A DNA stretch of 64,000 nt from NCBI GenBank assembly GCA_032718475.1, contig JAUCBJ010007200.1, forward strand, positions 62,001-126,000, in the 5' to 3' direction. The notes below the pieces were generated by a model, which was not told the origin of the DNA, ran no database searches, and saw only the letters and a program-made list of their open reading frames with translations. This stretch comes from Nemertoderma westbladi (Eukaryota; Xenacoelomorpha; Nemertodermatida; Nemertodermatidae). Both the position numbers and the translations under genes were made by a program. Position 1 is the first letter of the stretch. Each line of letters opens with the position of its first letter. This document shows, one piece after another, positions 22,673-33,016 of this stretch.

Positions 22673-24930
22673 ATAACGGATATCGCTTCTTTATTGCAGT
22701 AAGCAATAAAGTTGAAAGTACCGGTCAACCGGTAAACCTGAACGGTACATCTGTGGGTCAGTAGGCCCAACTGCCAGAACCGGTACTGCTGTAGGCCCGT
22801 AGGTCCAACTGCCAGAATCGGTACTTCAGTAGGTCTGTAGGCCCAACTGTCCTAACCGGTACTTCTAGTATAAGTACATTAGTATTATTCGATTTGATTA
22901 TTGCATACCGGTAGGCTGTTTAAGAGATTAGGGACTGTACACCCCTTGTTTCTTTTGGAGCTTACTTATTTCTGTCAGTTTTATTTATTTGTAGGCCAGT
23001 ATTGAACAGAAGGCGTGTAAGCCTGATCATATTGTACAGACAATTTGTAGGCTGAGCTGTTGTCTGATTGCTGTTAAGTCTGAATGGATTGCAGTGTGTG
23101 TAGATCACCTGTCCGATAAAGAACGGTTAGGAAGTAGGGGCAGCCAAAGCTGTAAGGTAAACCCCCATCTAAAGAATAAGTCGTACTACTGGGTTAGAAC
23201 GCATACTACCTAATCATTTCGGAGTCTGCATGTCCTGTAGTTTATTTAGGCTTGAGAGTAGTCTGCCATCGTTTAGTCTGTACTTTGTTTGTGTAGTCTG
23301 TACAGGTAGCGTATAATATTTATTTAGATAATTTGTAGGCTGGATAGTTGTCTGGCTGTTGTTAGGTCTGAACGGATTGCAGTGTGTGTAGAGCCTCTGT
23401 CCGATAAAGAACGGTTAGGAAGTAGGGGCAGCCAAAGCTGTAAGGTAAACCCCCATCTAAAGAATAAGTCGTACTACTGGGTTAGAACGCATACTACCTA
23501 ACTATTTCGGAGTCTGCATGTCCTGTAGTTTATTTAGGCTTGATAGTAGTCTGTCAGTATTTGGTCTGCATTTTGTTTGAGTGGTTTGTACGCGTAGCGT
23601 AATATTTATTATTCAGAGTTTATGCGATTATTCGCAACATTCATTCCCCAAGTTTGTTCCTACAATAATTGTGTTTGTTATACATACCGCTATAGTTAAA
23701 TTAACCCCGGTACTACACGGGCTGCTTGGCGTAGGTAAAGACTAGTGATTTTGTGCACTGGTCACTCCAGCAGATGCCGTGGTTCTTTTAGCTGTTCAAG
23801 TATATTTAACTACTGATTATATGTTGTACAAGTACTCGTACCTAATTTAGGGTTTAGTGTACAGTGCTTTCCGAAAGTAATTAGTGTAGACATTATATTT
23901 GTGTTGTAAAGTGGTTGATAGGCACGTTCGATTAGCTCTATTAACTTCTAGGTAGGAACACTCCGTGATACATAACGTAGTACCTATAGCGATACGGCTA
24001 TAGGTCGTCAGGCGGTGGTATTTTCCTATCTGGACAACGCAGTGTATTTACTACTACGTATTATTTTCAAATACCGCAGTACCCTGTCCGTTGTAATAAC
24101 CAGAATTCTAACCCTTTGTTAGGCTGGTTTGTAGACTTCTTGTAAAATTACCCTGAAAATTCGTATTTTGTGTTTTTTGTAAATTTTTGTGTTTATTTAG
24201 AGATTGTAATCTCACCCGAATTGTACGTAATTTGTAGTATTAAGTAACTTAGGTAAATTAGCATTATTTGTTTTAGTGTCCTATAAGTAACACTTCACTG
24301 AAAGCGCACCGCTTTGTGTAGTGATTACTCCCCAGAAATAATAACATTTATTTCAAACATTGACAAAACCCATTAAAACGGGTATATATATATTATAAAT
24401 CAAATCTAACGATTTATAAATAGTAGGCCTACCATACAACCATTAGGTCTCAATATCAGTTGGACTACTGCTCAAATAACGGTAACAAAGTAAGTAAAGT
24501 AACCAAGTAACCCTAAAATTCAGAAATTCAATTATTTAAAATAATTGATATACCGGTATTTACGATAGGCCTATTATCTTTATTTCTATAAGTTTCGACT
24601 GAAATTATACCGGTACTTGTAATTAATTCTAGTCCAGAATTATATATACTACAAACTGTAAGCTGTATACCGGTATTCCCGATAGGCCTATTATATATTT
24701 ATATATTTGTGCTAAAATTATACCGGTATTCTGTGATAAACCTAGTCTGTAATAATACTTATATAGTTATATATACTATAAAAGCATACCGGTATTCTAA
24801 TATAATATATATATCATGCTACACTGAGTAGCAGTATAGGTAATTAATTACTAGGCTAGCAGTTAATACTGAATTACTAGACTTGCTCAGACTGTAATAC
24901 AGCAGTAGACATTCAACTGTACACATAAAC
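22673..24930 (+). other. 5' leader of BEL element B with tandem repeats
   Basis: A 2.26-kb untranslated leader. It starts with a hairpin (CTTTATTGC, 5-nt loop, GCAATAAAG at 22687-22709). It continues with three diverged units of about 39 bp holding GTAGGCCCAACTGCCAGAA and CCGGTACT (22745-22860), then a tandem duplication of about 290 bp (GTCCGATAAAGAACGG at about 23109 and 23400), and a cluster of ATACCGGTAT palindromes at 24550-24800 just upstream of gag. No canonical TGG-type primer binding site follows the LTR. The same architecture is present in A. Confidence 0.75.
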
Positions 24931-27429
24931 ATGTCTGATACTAAGCAGAACCTGTCAGACAGTTTATTAGATGTAACTATCTGCGACTCAGATAGAGGCG
25001 TAGAACCGTCTAGTCGTAAGTTCAGTTCACCTCCCACTGTGAGGAAGGTCATCCCTCCTGTAGTAATAACAGAACCTAGGCTGGTCCAACATCGTAGGTC
25101 TATCATAGGCACTCGAGCTCAGGTCAAGCGGGACCAAGAAGCAGCAGAACAGCAACAACCCGCGAGCCAAGAACTTATTTCTCAACGGCCCAACAGCTCC
25201 AGTAGTGAAGACACTGTAGAACTGACACCCGAGCGCGGAGCAAGGATGACGGATGCGGTTTATTCGGATCCCCTTCTCATCCTTCCTGCAGCCGTACTCA
25301 CTAGGTTATTGATCGCTGTGGAAGAACACCAGATCGATTGGGCGAGAAGTAAGCGCTCAACTAAAGATAGTTATGCGGGATACACAAGGGAAGAACTGAA
25401 GTCTATGGTCGAGTCGCAATGGAACTTCCCCGGACCCGGACTCCCGTTTGATTTATCAGAAGCTGCCTGGGAAGACATACACCAGATGGGAGTAGCCAAG
25501 GAAACCATCGATCCAGCTGTGTGGAAGAGGTCCGCAGCCGGATACGCACAGGGATTCTTCAGCTCTATGGAGCGAGTAGAAAAACAACTGTTACAACAAC
25601 TTCAAGGACCTCAAGAGCAGGGACAACTGCTTTATCAAGTTAGAGAAAGAATTCTGCGAATCAGGCTAATATTATCAGCCTTTGAAGAGGCTTCTAAAAG
25701 AAGACAAGACACGTCGTTGCAAGTTGCCGTAAAGACTTGGTTTCAACGGGTGAGTCGCCAGGTTCAAGGAACAGCTCAGTGGAAAGCTCAGCTGGAGGAG
25801 CGCTCAACCCATGGAGAATCAACAGACGCTACTTTTTCCCAAGTGGAAAGTGAAGCGACGGCAGAGAAACCGCATAAGAGAGATGCCATCGACATCTATC
25901 TGTCAGACTATCAACGTTTTTTAGGTGATGACGAGTTGAGGAGAAGGTTAGATGGACTTAGCCCTAATAGCGAAGGAACTCAGCGTGTGTTGGATGCCAT
26001 CGATGTGGAAATGAGGGCTGCGAATCAGGCTAAATTTGATGAACAACTCCGCCTGACACGAGTCCAAGAAGAACAAGTAAAGAAAAAACGTATAGAAGAC
26101 AGAAAGAAAGCAGCAGTGGTAGCTGCAGAAGCAGAAAGAAAAGCGGCAGCGGCAGAAGCAGCGGCAGAGGCAAAAGCGGCAGCGGCAGCGGCAGAAGCAA
26201 AAGCGGCCGAAGCTGAAAGAAAGGCGGCAGAGGCAGTGGCAGAAGCAGAACGGAGAGCGACTGAAGAAACCACCCAATTAGAATTGGAAAACATTCAGGA
26301 GAATCAAGACTGCATAAATAAACAGTTAACAGCTAGTAATATGCAGATGATGAATCGATCTACTCCCAAAAGACAGGGATATACATCATCTGAGGAAGGC
26401 GATACCACCGATACTGAAGGCAAAGGAAATAGATCTCGTCTAAGCAGACGTAAAAGAACATTCCACTGTCAGAAATTGCCTGATTTGCCTCCAGCTGTTA
26501 GAAGGCAACTAAATAACACCAACTTAGGTAGTACAGAGCCCACAGACCAAATAATTAAAATAGAAAGACTCCCTACTATAGTAGATGAGCCTGAAATAAT
26601 TAGGCCTGTTTTTGAAATCACCCCTTCGGTGATAGACACACCTGTGCTCCCTGAAGCTACCTCTAAATTCCCTCTGCATAGCACTAAGCTACCTGTGCCC
26701 AGTAGAACTGCCCAGGAGACAGTTCAGGTCCTGGACCCCGAGCGAAATATTCATGATTTGTCGCCCGTTGTCCCTCGTCCGCCCGCTACAACGTTGGCGA
26801 CTCCCGCTTCGGCGGTCGAATGGGTGGACGAGAGACGGCGGGGGATGGATCTCCTGCTCGGGCAGATGCAGGAGACTGTTCAGCAATTCAAGGGCACAGT
26901 AAGGGAAAGTAGGCTAGAGTTGCAAGAAGTGCAGCAAAGTATCGCGCTAGAACGCGATAAATTAGTAAATACACAAAGGGGTATACCACCACCCTCGGTA
27001 ACAATGTGTCAACCTGTTAGGTCTGAAGTATCTCATGCGCAAGGTGTGGAGCCTACACGCATATATACTGCTAGCGAAGTAGAAACTCCTATAGTGAACC
27101 CTATTAAGGGTAATTATAGACCTGTTGATAATGACATTCCCTATAGACCTGATCATAATCCGATAAATTTATATACCGATAACTCGATATTAAATAACAC
27201 GATGGCCCAAGAAAGTTTTACGCGTCAAATGGCTAGAACCGAAGCCCGGCAAGCGGTGAAGGTGGGAGAGATCGTCAAGTTCAATGGAGATGAGATGAAA
27301 TGGTTACCTTTTAATGAATATTACAAAGATAACATACAGAACTCTGTACTATCTAATGGAGAGAAACTTAGATTCCTCATCGAGTGCTTGGAAGGATCTC
27401 CCAAGTTAATGGCGTTAAAGTTTATTTGA
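24931..27429 (+). CDS. gag: BEL/Pao Gag (N-terminal part), ended by a premature TGA
   Basis: Starts at ATG 24931 (MSDTKQNLSDSLLD), the start also preserved in element C (51835). About residues 75-290 are a helical, Trp-containing region. Residues 389-453 are an Ala/Glu/Lys-rich coiled coil. A Ser/Pro-rich linker follows, then the DUF1759-type core begins at about residue 766 (MARTEARQAVKVGEIVKFNG). The frame stops at TGA 27427-27429. Elements A and C have GGA there (FIGHP), so this is a single G-to-T nonsense change, and the same frame continues to 30879. In the family Gag forms the particle that houses reverse transcription. At 832 residues the part before the stop is already long for a Gag. 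Confidence 0.9.
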   Translation: MSDTKQNLSDSLLDVTICDSDRGVEPSSRKFSSPPTVRKVIPPVVITEPRLVQHRRSIIGTRAQVKRDQEAAEQQQPASQELISQRPNSSSSEDTVELTPERGARMTDAVYSDPLLILPAAVLTRLLIAVEEHQIDWARSKRSTKDSYAGYTREELKSMVESQWNFPGPGLPFDLSEAAWEDIHQMGVAKETIDPAVWKRSAAGYAQGFFSSMERVEKQLLQQLQGPQEQGQLLYQVRERILRIRLILSAFEEASKRRQDTSLQVAVKTWFQRVSRQVQGTAQWKAQLEERSTHGESTDATFSQVESEATAEKPHKRDAIDIYLSDYQRFLGDDELRRRLDGLSPNSEGTQRVLDAIDVEMRAANQAKFDEQLRLTRVQEEQVKKKRIEDRKKAAVVAAEAERKAAAAEAAAEAKAAAAAAEAKAAEAERKAAEAVAEAERRATEETTQLELENIQENQDCINKQLTASNMQMMNRSTPKRQGYTSSEEGDTTDTEGKGNRSRLSRRKRTFHCQKLPDLPPAVRRQLNNTNLGSTEPTDQIIKIERLPTIVDEPEIIRPVFEITPSVIDTPVLPEATSKFPLHSTKLPVPSRTAQETVQVLDPERNIHDLSPVVPRPPATTLATPASAVEWVDERRRGMDLLLGQMQETVQQFKGTVRESRLELQEVQQSIALERDKLVNTQRGIPPPSVTMCQPVRSEVSHAQGVEPTRIYTASEVETPIVNPIKGNYRPVDNDIPYRPDHNPINLYTDNSILNNTMAQESFTRQMARTEARQAVKVGEIVKFNGDEMKWLPFNEYYKDNIQNSVLSNGEKLRFLIECLEGSPKLMALKFI

Positions 27430-30400
27430 CATCCAGACGGATTAAGACAAGTTTGGGATACACTAAACATCAGGTATGGTAATAGGAATAACATAGCTGG
27501 GTATTTGTATGCAAAGTTGGTAGCGCCCCGAAAGTTTATTAGCAACGGGATTATAGAGTTTTCCGATGAAATTCAGGAGATCTGCAGACAATTAGATTGG
27601 CTAGGTAAGTCTCATGAGTATCAGAGTGCTATGGTTATTAGAGCAGTGGCTTCTACTTTACCGAAGGGTGGAGTAGGTACACGCTGGGACAAGAAAGTGT
27701 TATACATGATGGAACAACAACAACGAGACCCTACCATGACTGATCTCATGACATTCTTGGATGGCGAAGTGAAATTACAGCTCATAAAGCAGTCCAGAGA
27801 GAAGACATCGGAAAACAAGGTAAGTGAGAAACCTGTCTCCAGAAGAAAGGTGACACCAGTGTGTTATACCGACGACGGCGAAAGCCAAGCTTCCCAAGGG
27901 GAGGATAGCGGGAAAGACACTGAAAGATCTTATTATGTCAATAAAACACCTAACGAACAGGGAAGTAAATTTAAGTCTCGATCCAATGACAAGAGAGAAC
28001 AGGTAAGAAAAACTCCTCCTACGTCTCCCAAGAGAATTCAGGTAAGAAAGCCCGAAGAAAGAACGAGAGTGCACACTGTCACCCAAAATAAGGTAAGTAA
28101 CATCAAACCGAAATGTGCGCTGTGTTACGGGACCCACCGTTTGAATATGTGTGATGAATTCCTGAAGAAGTCATTAACGGAGAGACGCGAAGTCATGTGG
28201 GATAAGCGGTTATGTTATAATTGCCTCAGACAAGGACACCAACGGCGAACCTGTTACTCTGACATAAGGTGTGCAAAGTGTGGTGCGAAACATCATATCT
28301 TGTTGCACGATGAATTCGATCGAAATAGTCCTAATCAGGTAAGTGATTCCGAACTACATGTCCAATTCAGTGATGTGAACGACACTGATCAATCTGAGAT
28401 GGAAGGATTCTATACGGACGAGTTCTCCGACGAAAACGAATCCTGTTACATGATAAATACCGCAGTGTATCGAGCACTCACATATGAAAAAGATACAGAC
28501 AGCGACTTCACTCTAACTACTTCTGATCGACAACCATCGTGGAAAGCACCAATTTCCGATGTAGGAATCCGAGAATTTCCTGTAGTCCAGTTACGGGTCC
28601 ATGGACCTCAGAAGAGCTATATAGTGAACGCCCTCCTGGACTCCGGCAGCACAGGAACATTCATTGATAAAGAACTAGCCGAAGACATCTTCGCTGGACA
28701 ACCCAAGTTCCGAACCAAGCTAAATATGTCAGGAATTATGCAAGTTTGGAAATCTACAATAACAGCGGATTATTATGTAGGAGCGTTGTCCACCCCCCAG
28801 GACGAACTAGGAGAACATAGCATAAGGTCAGTGAAAATGGTGGCTATAAAGAACTTCGCTACTACTCAAGCAGACCTTTATAATTGGGACGAGGATGAGA
28901 GCATCCAACATCTTAAGATACCTCGATTCCAGACTGATTATCCTGGAGTGCAAATACTCATCGGCCAAAACGCGCATGAGGCGCTGGAGACATTAGAGAA
29001 ACGGCCTGCTCAACCACAGCCACTACAGACCTATGCGGTAAGAACTAGAGTAGGTTGGTACTTTACTGGCCCTTCCCGTAGAACACTCAGAGAAAGACTA
29101 CCGCAAGACCGCGTCTGCCAGGTGAGTGAATGGGAAGATGATACTAGTGAGGGAGACGATTTAACTGAGGGAACCCCATACTCCTCAGATAACGACGACG
29201 TTCACCAGCTTTTTGATGAGGAGAATACCATCGATCTCCTTAAGGAAAACGAGGCTTGGCAAAACCAAGTGAACTTATGTCAACTTCTTTATCCATCTGA
29301 ACAAGAAGCTTATAACGACGAGTTAAATGATGTCATTGAGCGTTGTAATGCCAAGACTCGAGATGAACATGCCGTACGATTCTTTACGCAAGAGGCGGTA
29401 GAGCCCAATTCCTACGATAAAGCTTTGTCGGTGGAAGAGGAAAGGGCCAAGCAGATCCAAGAGACAACTACACGTTTCCTCAAAGATCAAGGTAGGTATG
29501 AAGTCGGTCTACCTTTCCGCAAGAGAGAACCGAAGTTCATCAATAACAGACCCTTGGCGGAAAAAAGAATCGCGCAACTCCAACGACGCCTTACGGCTAA
29601 TTCTTCAGCTAAAGAAATGTATCAAACACAGCTGGAGAAATTTATTAGTAAGGGATACGCGGAGAGAGTACCGGAAGAAACACCTGTGACTGAAAGAACG
29701 TATTACTTAACTCACCATTACGTTCCAAAGCCCGGTAAACCACATGAAGTGAGAGTAGTGTTTGATGGCTCCGCTCTTTACATGGGTCAATCCCTTAACT
29801 CTGAATTGTTACCCGGACCCAACTTACTTCAATCTTTGTTGGGAATTCTTTTAAGATTGAGACAATATTCGATTGCTTTCGCCTCCGATATAGAAGGCAT
29901 GTTCTTACAAGTCAAAGTGTTAGATAGGGATCGATATAGTCTACGATTTCTGTGGTGGCCCGAAGGAGACCTCAACCAGAAACCGGTGGAGTACTGGATG
30001 ACCATCCAGGCCTTTGGGATAATCTCAAGCCCTTCCAACGCCTGTTCGGTAGTGCGTACCACTGCAGAGGACAACCGAGAGGCATTCTCTAAGGAAGTGA
30101 TCGACAACATCAAGCGGGACATATACATGGACGACAATCTGAAGTCCCTCCCATCAGTTGAGGAAGCCATTGAGGTCGCTAAAGGAACGGTAGAGTGCTT
30201 AAAAAGAGGTGGGTTTCGATTAACGAAATTCACCAGCAACTCCCGTGAGTTTCTGGAGTCGATCCCTGCGGAAGATCGAGGGGCGAAAGATCTAGATTTG
30301 ATCAAAGATGATCTGCCAGAAACCAAGACACTCGGCTTGAAATGGGACACAGAGCGAGATATCCTGTTTTTCCAGCTAAAACAGCGAGATAATCCAGTTC

Positions 30401-30879
30401 GAACCAAACGGATTTGCTTAAGTATACTGAGCACTTATTTCGATCCATTGGGATTTATTAGCCCAGTTATATTGATTGCTCGTAGTTTGGTACAACAAAT
30501 GTGGCTTGAAAACCACTCATGGGACGATCCACTTAAGGGAGAATTATTAAAGAAGTGGATGAAATGGGAAGATTCTCTGCCGGCTATCGAGGATTTTATA
30601 ATTTCCCGTTCATATTTTGGTCATGTTCTCCCTACGTATTCTTATCAACTCCATGTGTTTGGAGACGCCAGCGATATGGCAATAGGTATAGTAGCCTATC
30701 TAAGAGTGGAAACTCCGGATGGAATCAAAGTCGCCTTGGTTACTTCTAAGGCATTAATCAACAACAAGTTGAAAGTTCCTCGAGCGGAGTTAAAAGCGGC
30801 TCTATACGCTACAGCCATCGGCCGGAATGTAACAGAACAGATTGACTATCCATTAGAGAAAACTGTCTATTGGCTATAA
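27430..30879 (+). CDS. pol: BEL/Pao gag core, nucleocapsid, protease, RT and RNase H
   Basis: Continuous with the gag frame after the nonsense codon. In order: the rest of the DUF1759 core; a basic linker at 27810-28100 with repeated QV/KV-S/R motifs; paired zinc knuckles (CALCYGTHRLNMC, then CYNCLRQGH and CAKCGAKHH) at 28110-28310; aspartic protease (LLDSGSTGTFIDKELAEDI, about 28630); RT with RVVFDGSA, SDIEGMFLQV and the catalytic YMDDNLKS at about 30123; and the A17/RNase H region with FGDASDMAIGIVAYL at about 30658. The frame ends at TAA 30877-30879 because the expected YWTDALLVLEY segment, intact in element C at 57810, has been replaced by a local partial duplication of neighbouring sequence. 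This shifts the frame and removes an RNase H catalytic Asp. Confidence 0.93.
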   Translation, partial: HPDGLRQVWDTLNIRYGNRNNIAGYLYAKLVAPRKFISNGIIEFSDEIQEICRQLDWLGKSHEYQSAMVIRAVASTLPKGGVGTRWDKKVLYMMEQQQRDPTMTDLMTFLDGEVKLQLIKQSREKTSENKVSEKPVSRRKVTPVCYTDDGESQASQGEDSGKDTERSYYVNKTPNEQGSKFKSRSNDKREQVRKTPPTSPKRIQVRKPEERTRVHTVTQNKVSNIKPKCALCYGTHRLNMCDEFLKKSLTERREVMWDKRLCYNCLRQGHQRRTCYSDIRCAKCGAKHHILLHDEFDRNSPNQVSDSELHVQFSDVNDTDQSEMEGFYTDEFSDENESCYMINTAVYRALTYEKDTDSDFTLTTSDRQPSWKAPISDVGIREFPVVQLRVHGPQKSYIVNALLDSGSTGTFIDKELAEDIFAGQPKFRTKLNMSGIMQVWKSTITADYYVGALSTPQDELGEHSIRSVKMVAIKNFATTQADLYNWDEDESIQHLKIPRFQTDYPGVQILIGQNAHEALETLEKRPAQPQPLQTYAVRTRVGWYFTGPSRRTLRERLPQDRVCQVSEWEDDTSEGDDLTEGTPYSSDNDDVHQLFDEENTIDLLKENEAWQNQVNLCQLLYPSEQEAYNDELNDVIERCNAKTRDEHAVRFFTQEAVEPNSYDKALSVEEERAKQIQETTTRFLKDQGRYEVGLPFRKREPKFINNRPLAEKRIAQLQRRLTANSSAKEMYQTQLEKFISKGYAERVPEETPVTERTYYLTHHYVPKPGKPHEVRVVFDGSALYMGQSLNSELLPGPNLLQSLLGILLRLRQYSIAFASDIEGMFLQVKVLDRDRYSLRFLWWPEGDLNQKPVEYWMTIQAFGIISSPSNACSVVRTTAEDNREAFSKEVIDNIKRDIYMDDNLKSLPSVEEAIEVAKGTVECLKRGGFRLTKFTSNSREFLESIPAEDRGAKDLDLIKDDLPETKTLGLKWDTERDILFFQLKQRDNPVRTKRICLSILSTYFDPLGFISPVILIARSLVQQMWLENHSWDDPLKGELLKKWMKWEDSLPAIEDFIISRSYFGHVLPTYSYQLHVFGDASDMAIGIVAYLRVETPDGIKVALVTSKALINNKLKVPRAELKAALYATAIGRNVTEQIDYPLEKTVYWL

Positions 30880-30895
30880 AACTGTCTATTTACTC

Positions 30896-33016
30896 GTGTT
30901 AGAGTATATAACCAATGAAGTCTGTCAGTTCAGCATCTTCGTTACCAACAGAGTAGCCATCATACTTAGTCGCACGACGATGGACCAATGGAGACATTGC
31001 CCCGGAACGATTAATCCAGCAGACATCGCTTCCCGAGGAGCGACTCCAAAGGAATTGGTAAATACTCCCGAATGGTTAGGTGGAGCCGACTTTCTCTACA
31101 GAGAAGAAGAAGAATGGCCTCCCCATCTCACAACAGCAGAGATCAGACAGGCCAAGGGAGCGGAGAAAGTTAAACCCAAAACTCGAGCGAGTAAATCGAA
31201 GTTGTTTAAACCTGCGGTTGATCTATCTGTATTATTTACTTCCGGAGAGGATGCTTTGGATCAGAAACCCACCACCACGACTAAAGAAGTCTTGGAAATC
31301 TGTGACAAGGATTGGAAATCTGGTATACCAGATATCGCGCAAGGACTCTCACCCCTCTTGCAGAGAGCGATACGTCACTACAGCTCCTGGAATCGGCTCT
31401 GTAAAGCCGTCACCTATTTAAAACGATGTTTTCATCATCGTTACTCCGGGACAAAGACCACTAGTGATGATGCTCCATCAACATCTGCACGAGTCCATGT
31501 TGTTAAAGATCTTCCCAAATACAAGATATCCGACAGGTTTCTAAAGGAGAAGATCAGTTACCAGGAGCATGATGAAACCAACAAACAGATGCTGAGACTC
31601 CTACAATGCTATGAGGATCCCGATAAGTATTTCCTGTTGTTAAGAAATCCGCAGATGCGCTTAAGGGATCGCTTCTCTAGTACCATGATAGATGGGTTAA
31701 TACGTGTTGGAGGCAGGCTTACCAACGCCCCATTATCCTTTGACACTAAATTTCCCATACTCATTAGAAATCTTGACATACAAATCAAGATGATTGTAGA
31801 TGTTCATAGCAAACTGTATCATGCTGGAAGAGAACGAGTTCTGAGCGAAATTCGAACTCGCTTCTATTTTTATAAACCCCGTAGGGCTCTGAACCAAGTC
31901 CTTAGGAACTGCATACCCTGTAGGAAAGCATTCAGTAGGCCTTTGACACAGCGAGAGGCAGAATTACCTAGGGAAAGAGTAAGCTTCTATGAACCCCCCT
32001 TTACCAATACCGGTGTGGATTTATTTGGCCCTATTGAAGTATATCGTGCCCGGACTATAGTCAAGAGATGGTGTGTCATCTTCGTTTGTATGACTTGTAG
32101 AGCTATCCATCTCGATATGGTAAACGATCTATCCACCAACAGCTTCGTGTTGAGTTTACGACGACAGATCGCTCGTTTCGGAACCAGTAACATGATGAGA
32201 TCGGATAAGGGAACGAACTTCATTGGCGCCAACAACGAAATTCAAGCTTACGTAAAGGACTGGAACAAAAGACAGGTGGACGATCAGCTAAAGATAACAG
32301 CGTCTAGCTGGACCTTCAACGCCGCCGACGCCCCTTGGTGGGGAGGAAGTTGGGAGAGATTGATTAGGAGCATGAAGACTGCGTTCCACTTTATTGTACC
32401 TTGTCGCGCTTATCTCACCGACGAACTATTGCGGACGTTAATGGAGGAAATCGCCGCCTATCTCAACGAAAGACCGCTTATGCCAGTCTCTTCAAGTCCT
32501 GATTCCCTGGAAGCGCTAACACCCGCGCACTTTCTACTGAAGAAACCCGTAGCCATGCTCCCACAATCGGAGATCACAGACGGAGACGAGTACTGCCGTC
32601 GAACCTGGCAACTTATGCAGTTGCTATCCCGTCGTTTCGCTGACCATTTCGAGAAACATTACCTGCCCACTCTACAACTTCGAACTAAGTGGTTTGCGCA
32701 GCAAGAAAACGTCAGCGCTGGAGACATGGTGCTTATTGTGGACCCCGACCTCCCACGTAAGCGATGGCAAACAGGATGTATCATCGAGACTTATATCTCG
32801 AGCGATGGTTTGGTGCGATCAGTAGAACTCGTCGTCATGCGGCGTAACTTTAAGAAACCAGGGATAGTCTTTGAGACTCAACAGCTCAACCGCCCAGTGG
32901 GTCGTTTATGTTTACTGGAAAGAGACAGAGAGCTCTCCGGAAACTATGGAAGGCAAGAAACTCTTCCCACGACCACTTCCCTAATCCAACCGACATCTAG
33001 GGACTCCCCAACTTAA
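30896..33016 (+). CDS. pol: BEL/Pao integrase and DUF5641 C-terminal domain
   Basis: Same polyprotein as 24931-30879, displaced by one frame at the rearrangement near 30862-30895. It begins with the end of RNase H (LEYITNEVCQFS, DQWRHCPGTINPADIASRG). The integrase zinc-binding motif H-H-C-C is seen as HSKLYHAGRERV and CIPCRKAF (about 31800-31930). The catalytic core follows with Asp in GVDLFGP (about 32020), Asp in SDKGTNF (about 32200) and Glu in GGSWERLI (about 32345), a complete D,D,E set. The C-terminus has the DUF5641 pattern (WFAQQENVSAGDMVLIVD, then RSVELVVMR and RLCLLERDR). The stop is TAA at 33014-33016. The frame is intact over 706 codons, so only the upstream lesions disable it. 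Confidence 0.93.
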   Translation: MLEYITNEVCQFSIFVTNRVAIILSRTTMDQWRHCPGTINPADIASRGATPKELVNTPEWLGGADFLYREEEEWPPHLTTAEIRQAKGAEKVKPKTRASKSKLFKPAVDLSVLFTSGEDALDQKPTTTTKEVLEICDKDWKSGIPDIAQGLSPLLQRAIRHYSSWNRLCKAVTYLKRCFHHRYSGTKTTSDDAPSTSARVHVVKDLPKYKISDRFLKEKISYQEHDETNKQMLRLLQCYEDPDKYFLLLRNPQMRLRDRFSSTMIDGLIRVGGRLTNAPLSFDTKFPILIRNLDIQIKMIVDVHSKLYHAGRERVLSEIRTRFYFYKPRRALNQVLRNCIPCRKAFSRPLTQREAELPRERVSFYEPPFTNTGVDLFGPIEVYRARTIVKRWCVIFVCMTCRAIHLDMVNDLSTNSFVLSLRRQIARFGTSNMMRSDKGTNFIGANNEIQAYVKDWNKRQVDDQLKITASSWTFNAADAPWWGGSWERLIRSMKTAFHFIVPCRAYLTDELLRTLMEEIAAYLNERPLMPVSSSPDSLEALTPAHFLLKKPVAMLPQSEITDGDEYCRRTWQLMQLLSRRFADHFEKHYLPTLQLRTKWFAQQENVSAGDMVLIVDPDLPRKRWQTGCIIETYISSDGLVRSVELVVMRRNFKKPGIVFETQQLNRPVGRLCLLERDRELSGNYGRQETLPTTTSLIQPTSRDSPT

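Noticed and set aside
25948-26294. Antisense frames rich in Cys/Phe or Ala/Ser
   Set aside because: They are shadows of the Ala/Glu/Lys coiled coil of Gag on the plus strand.
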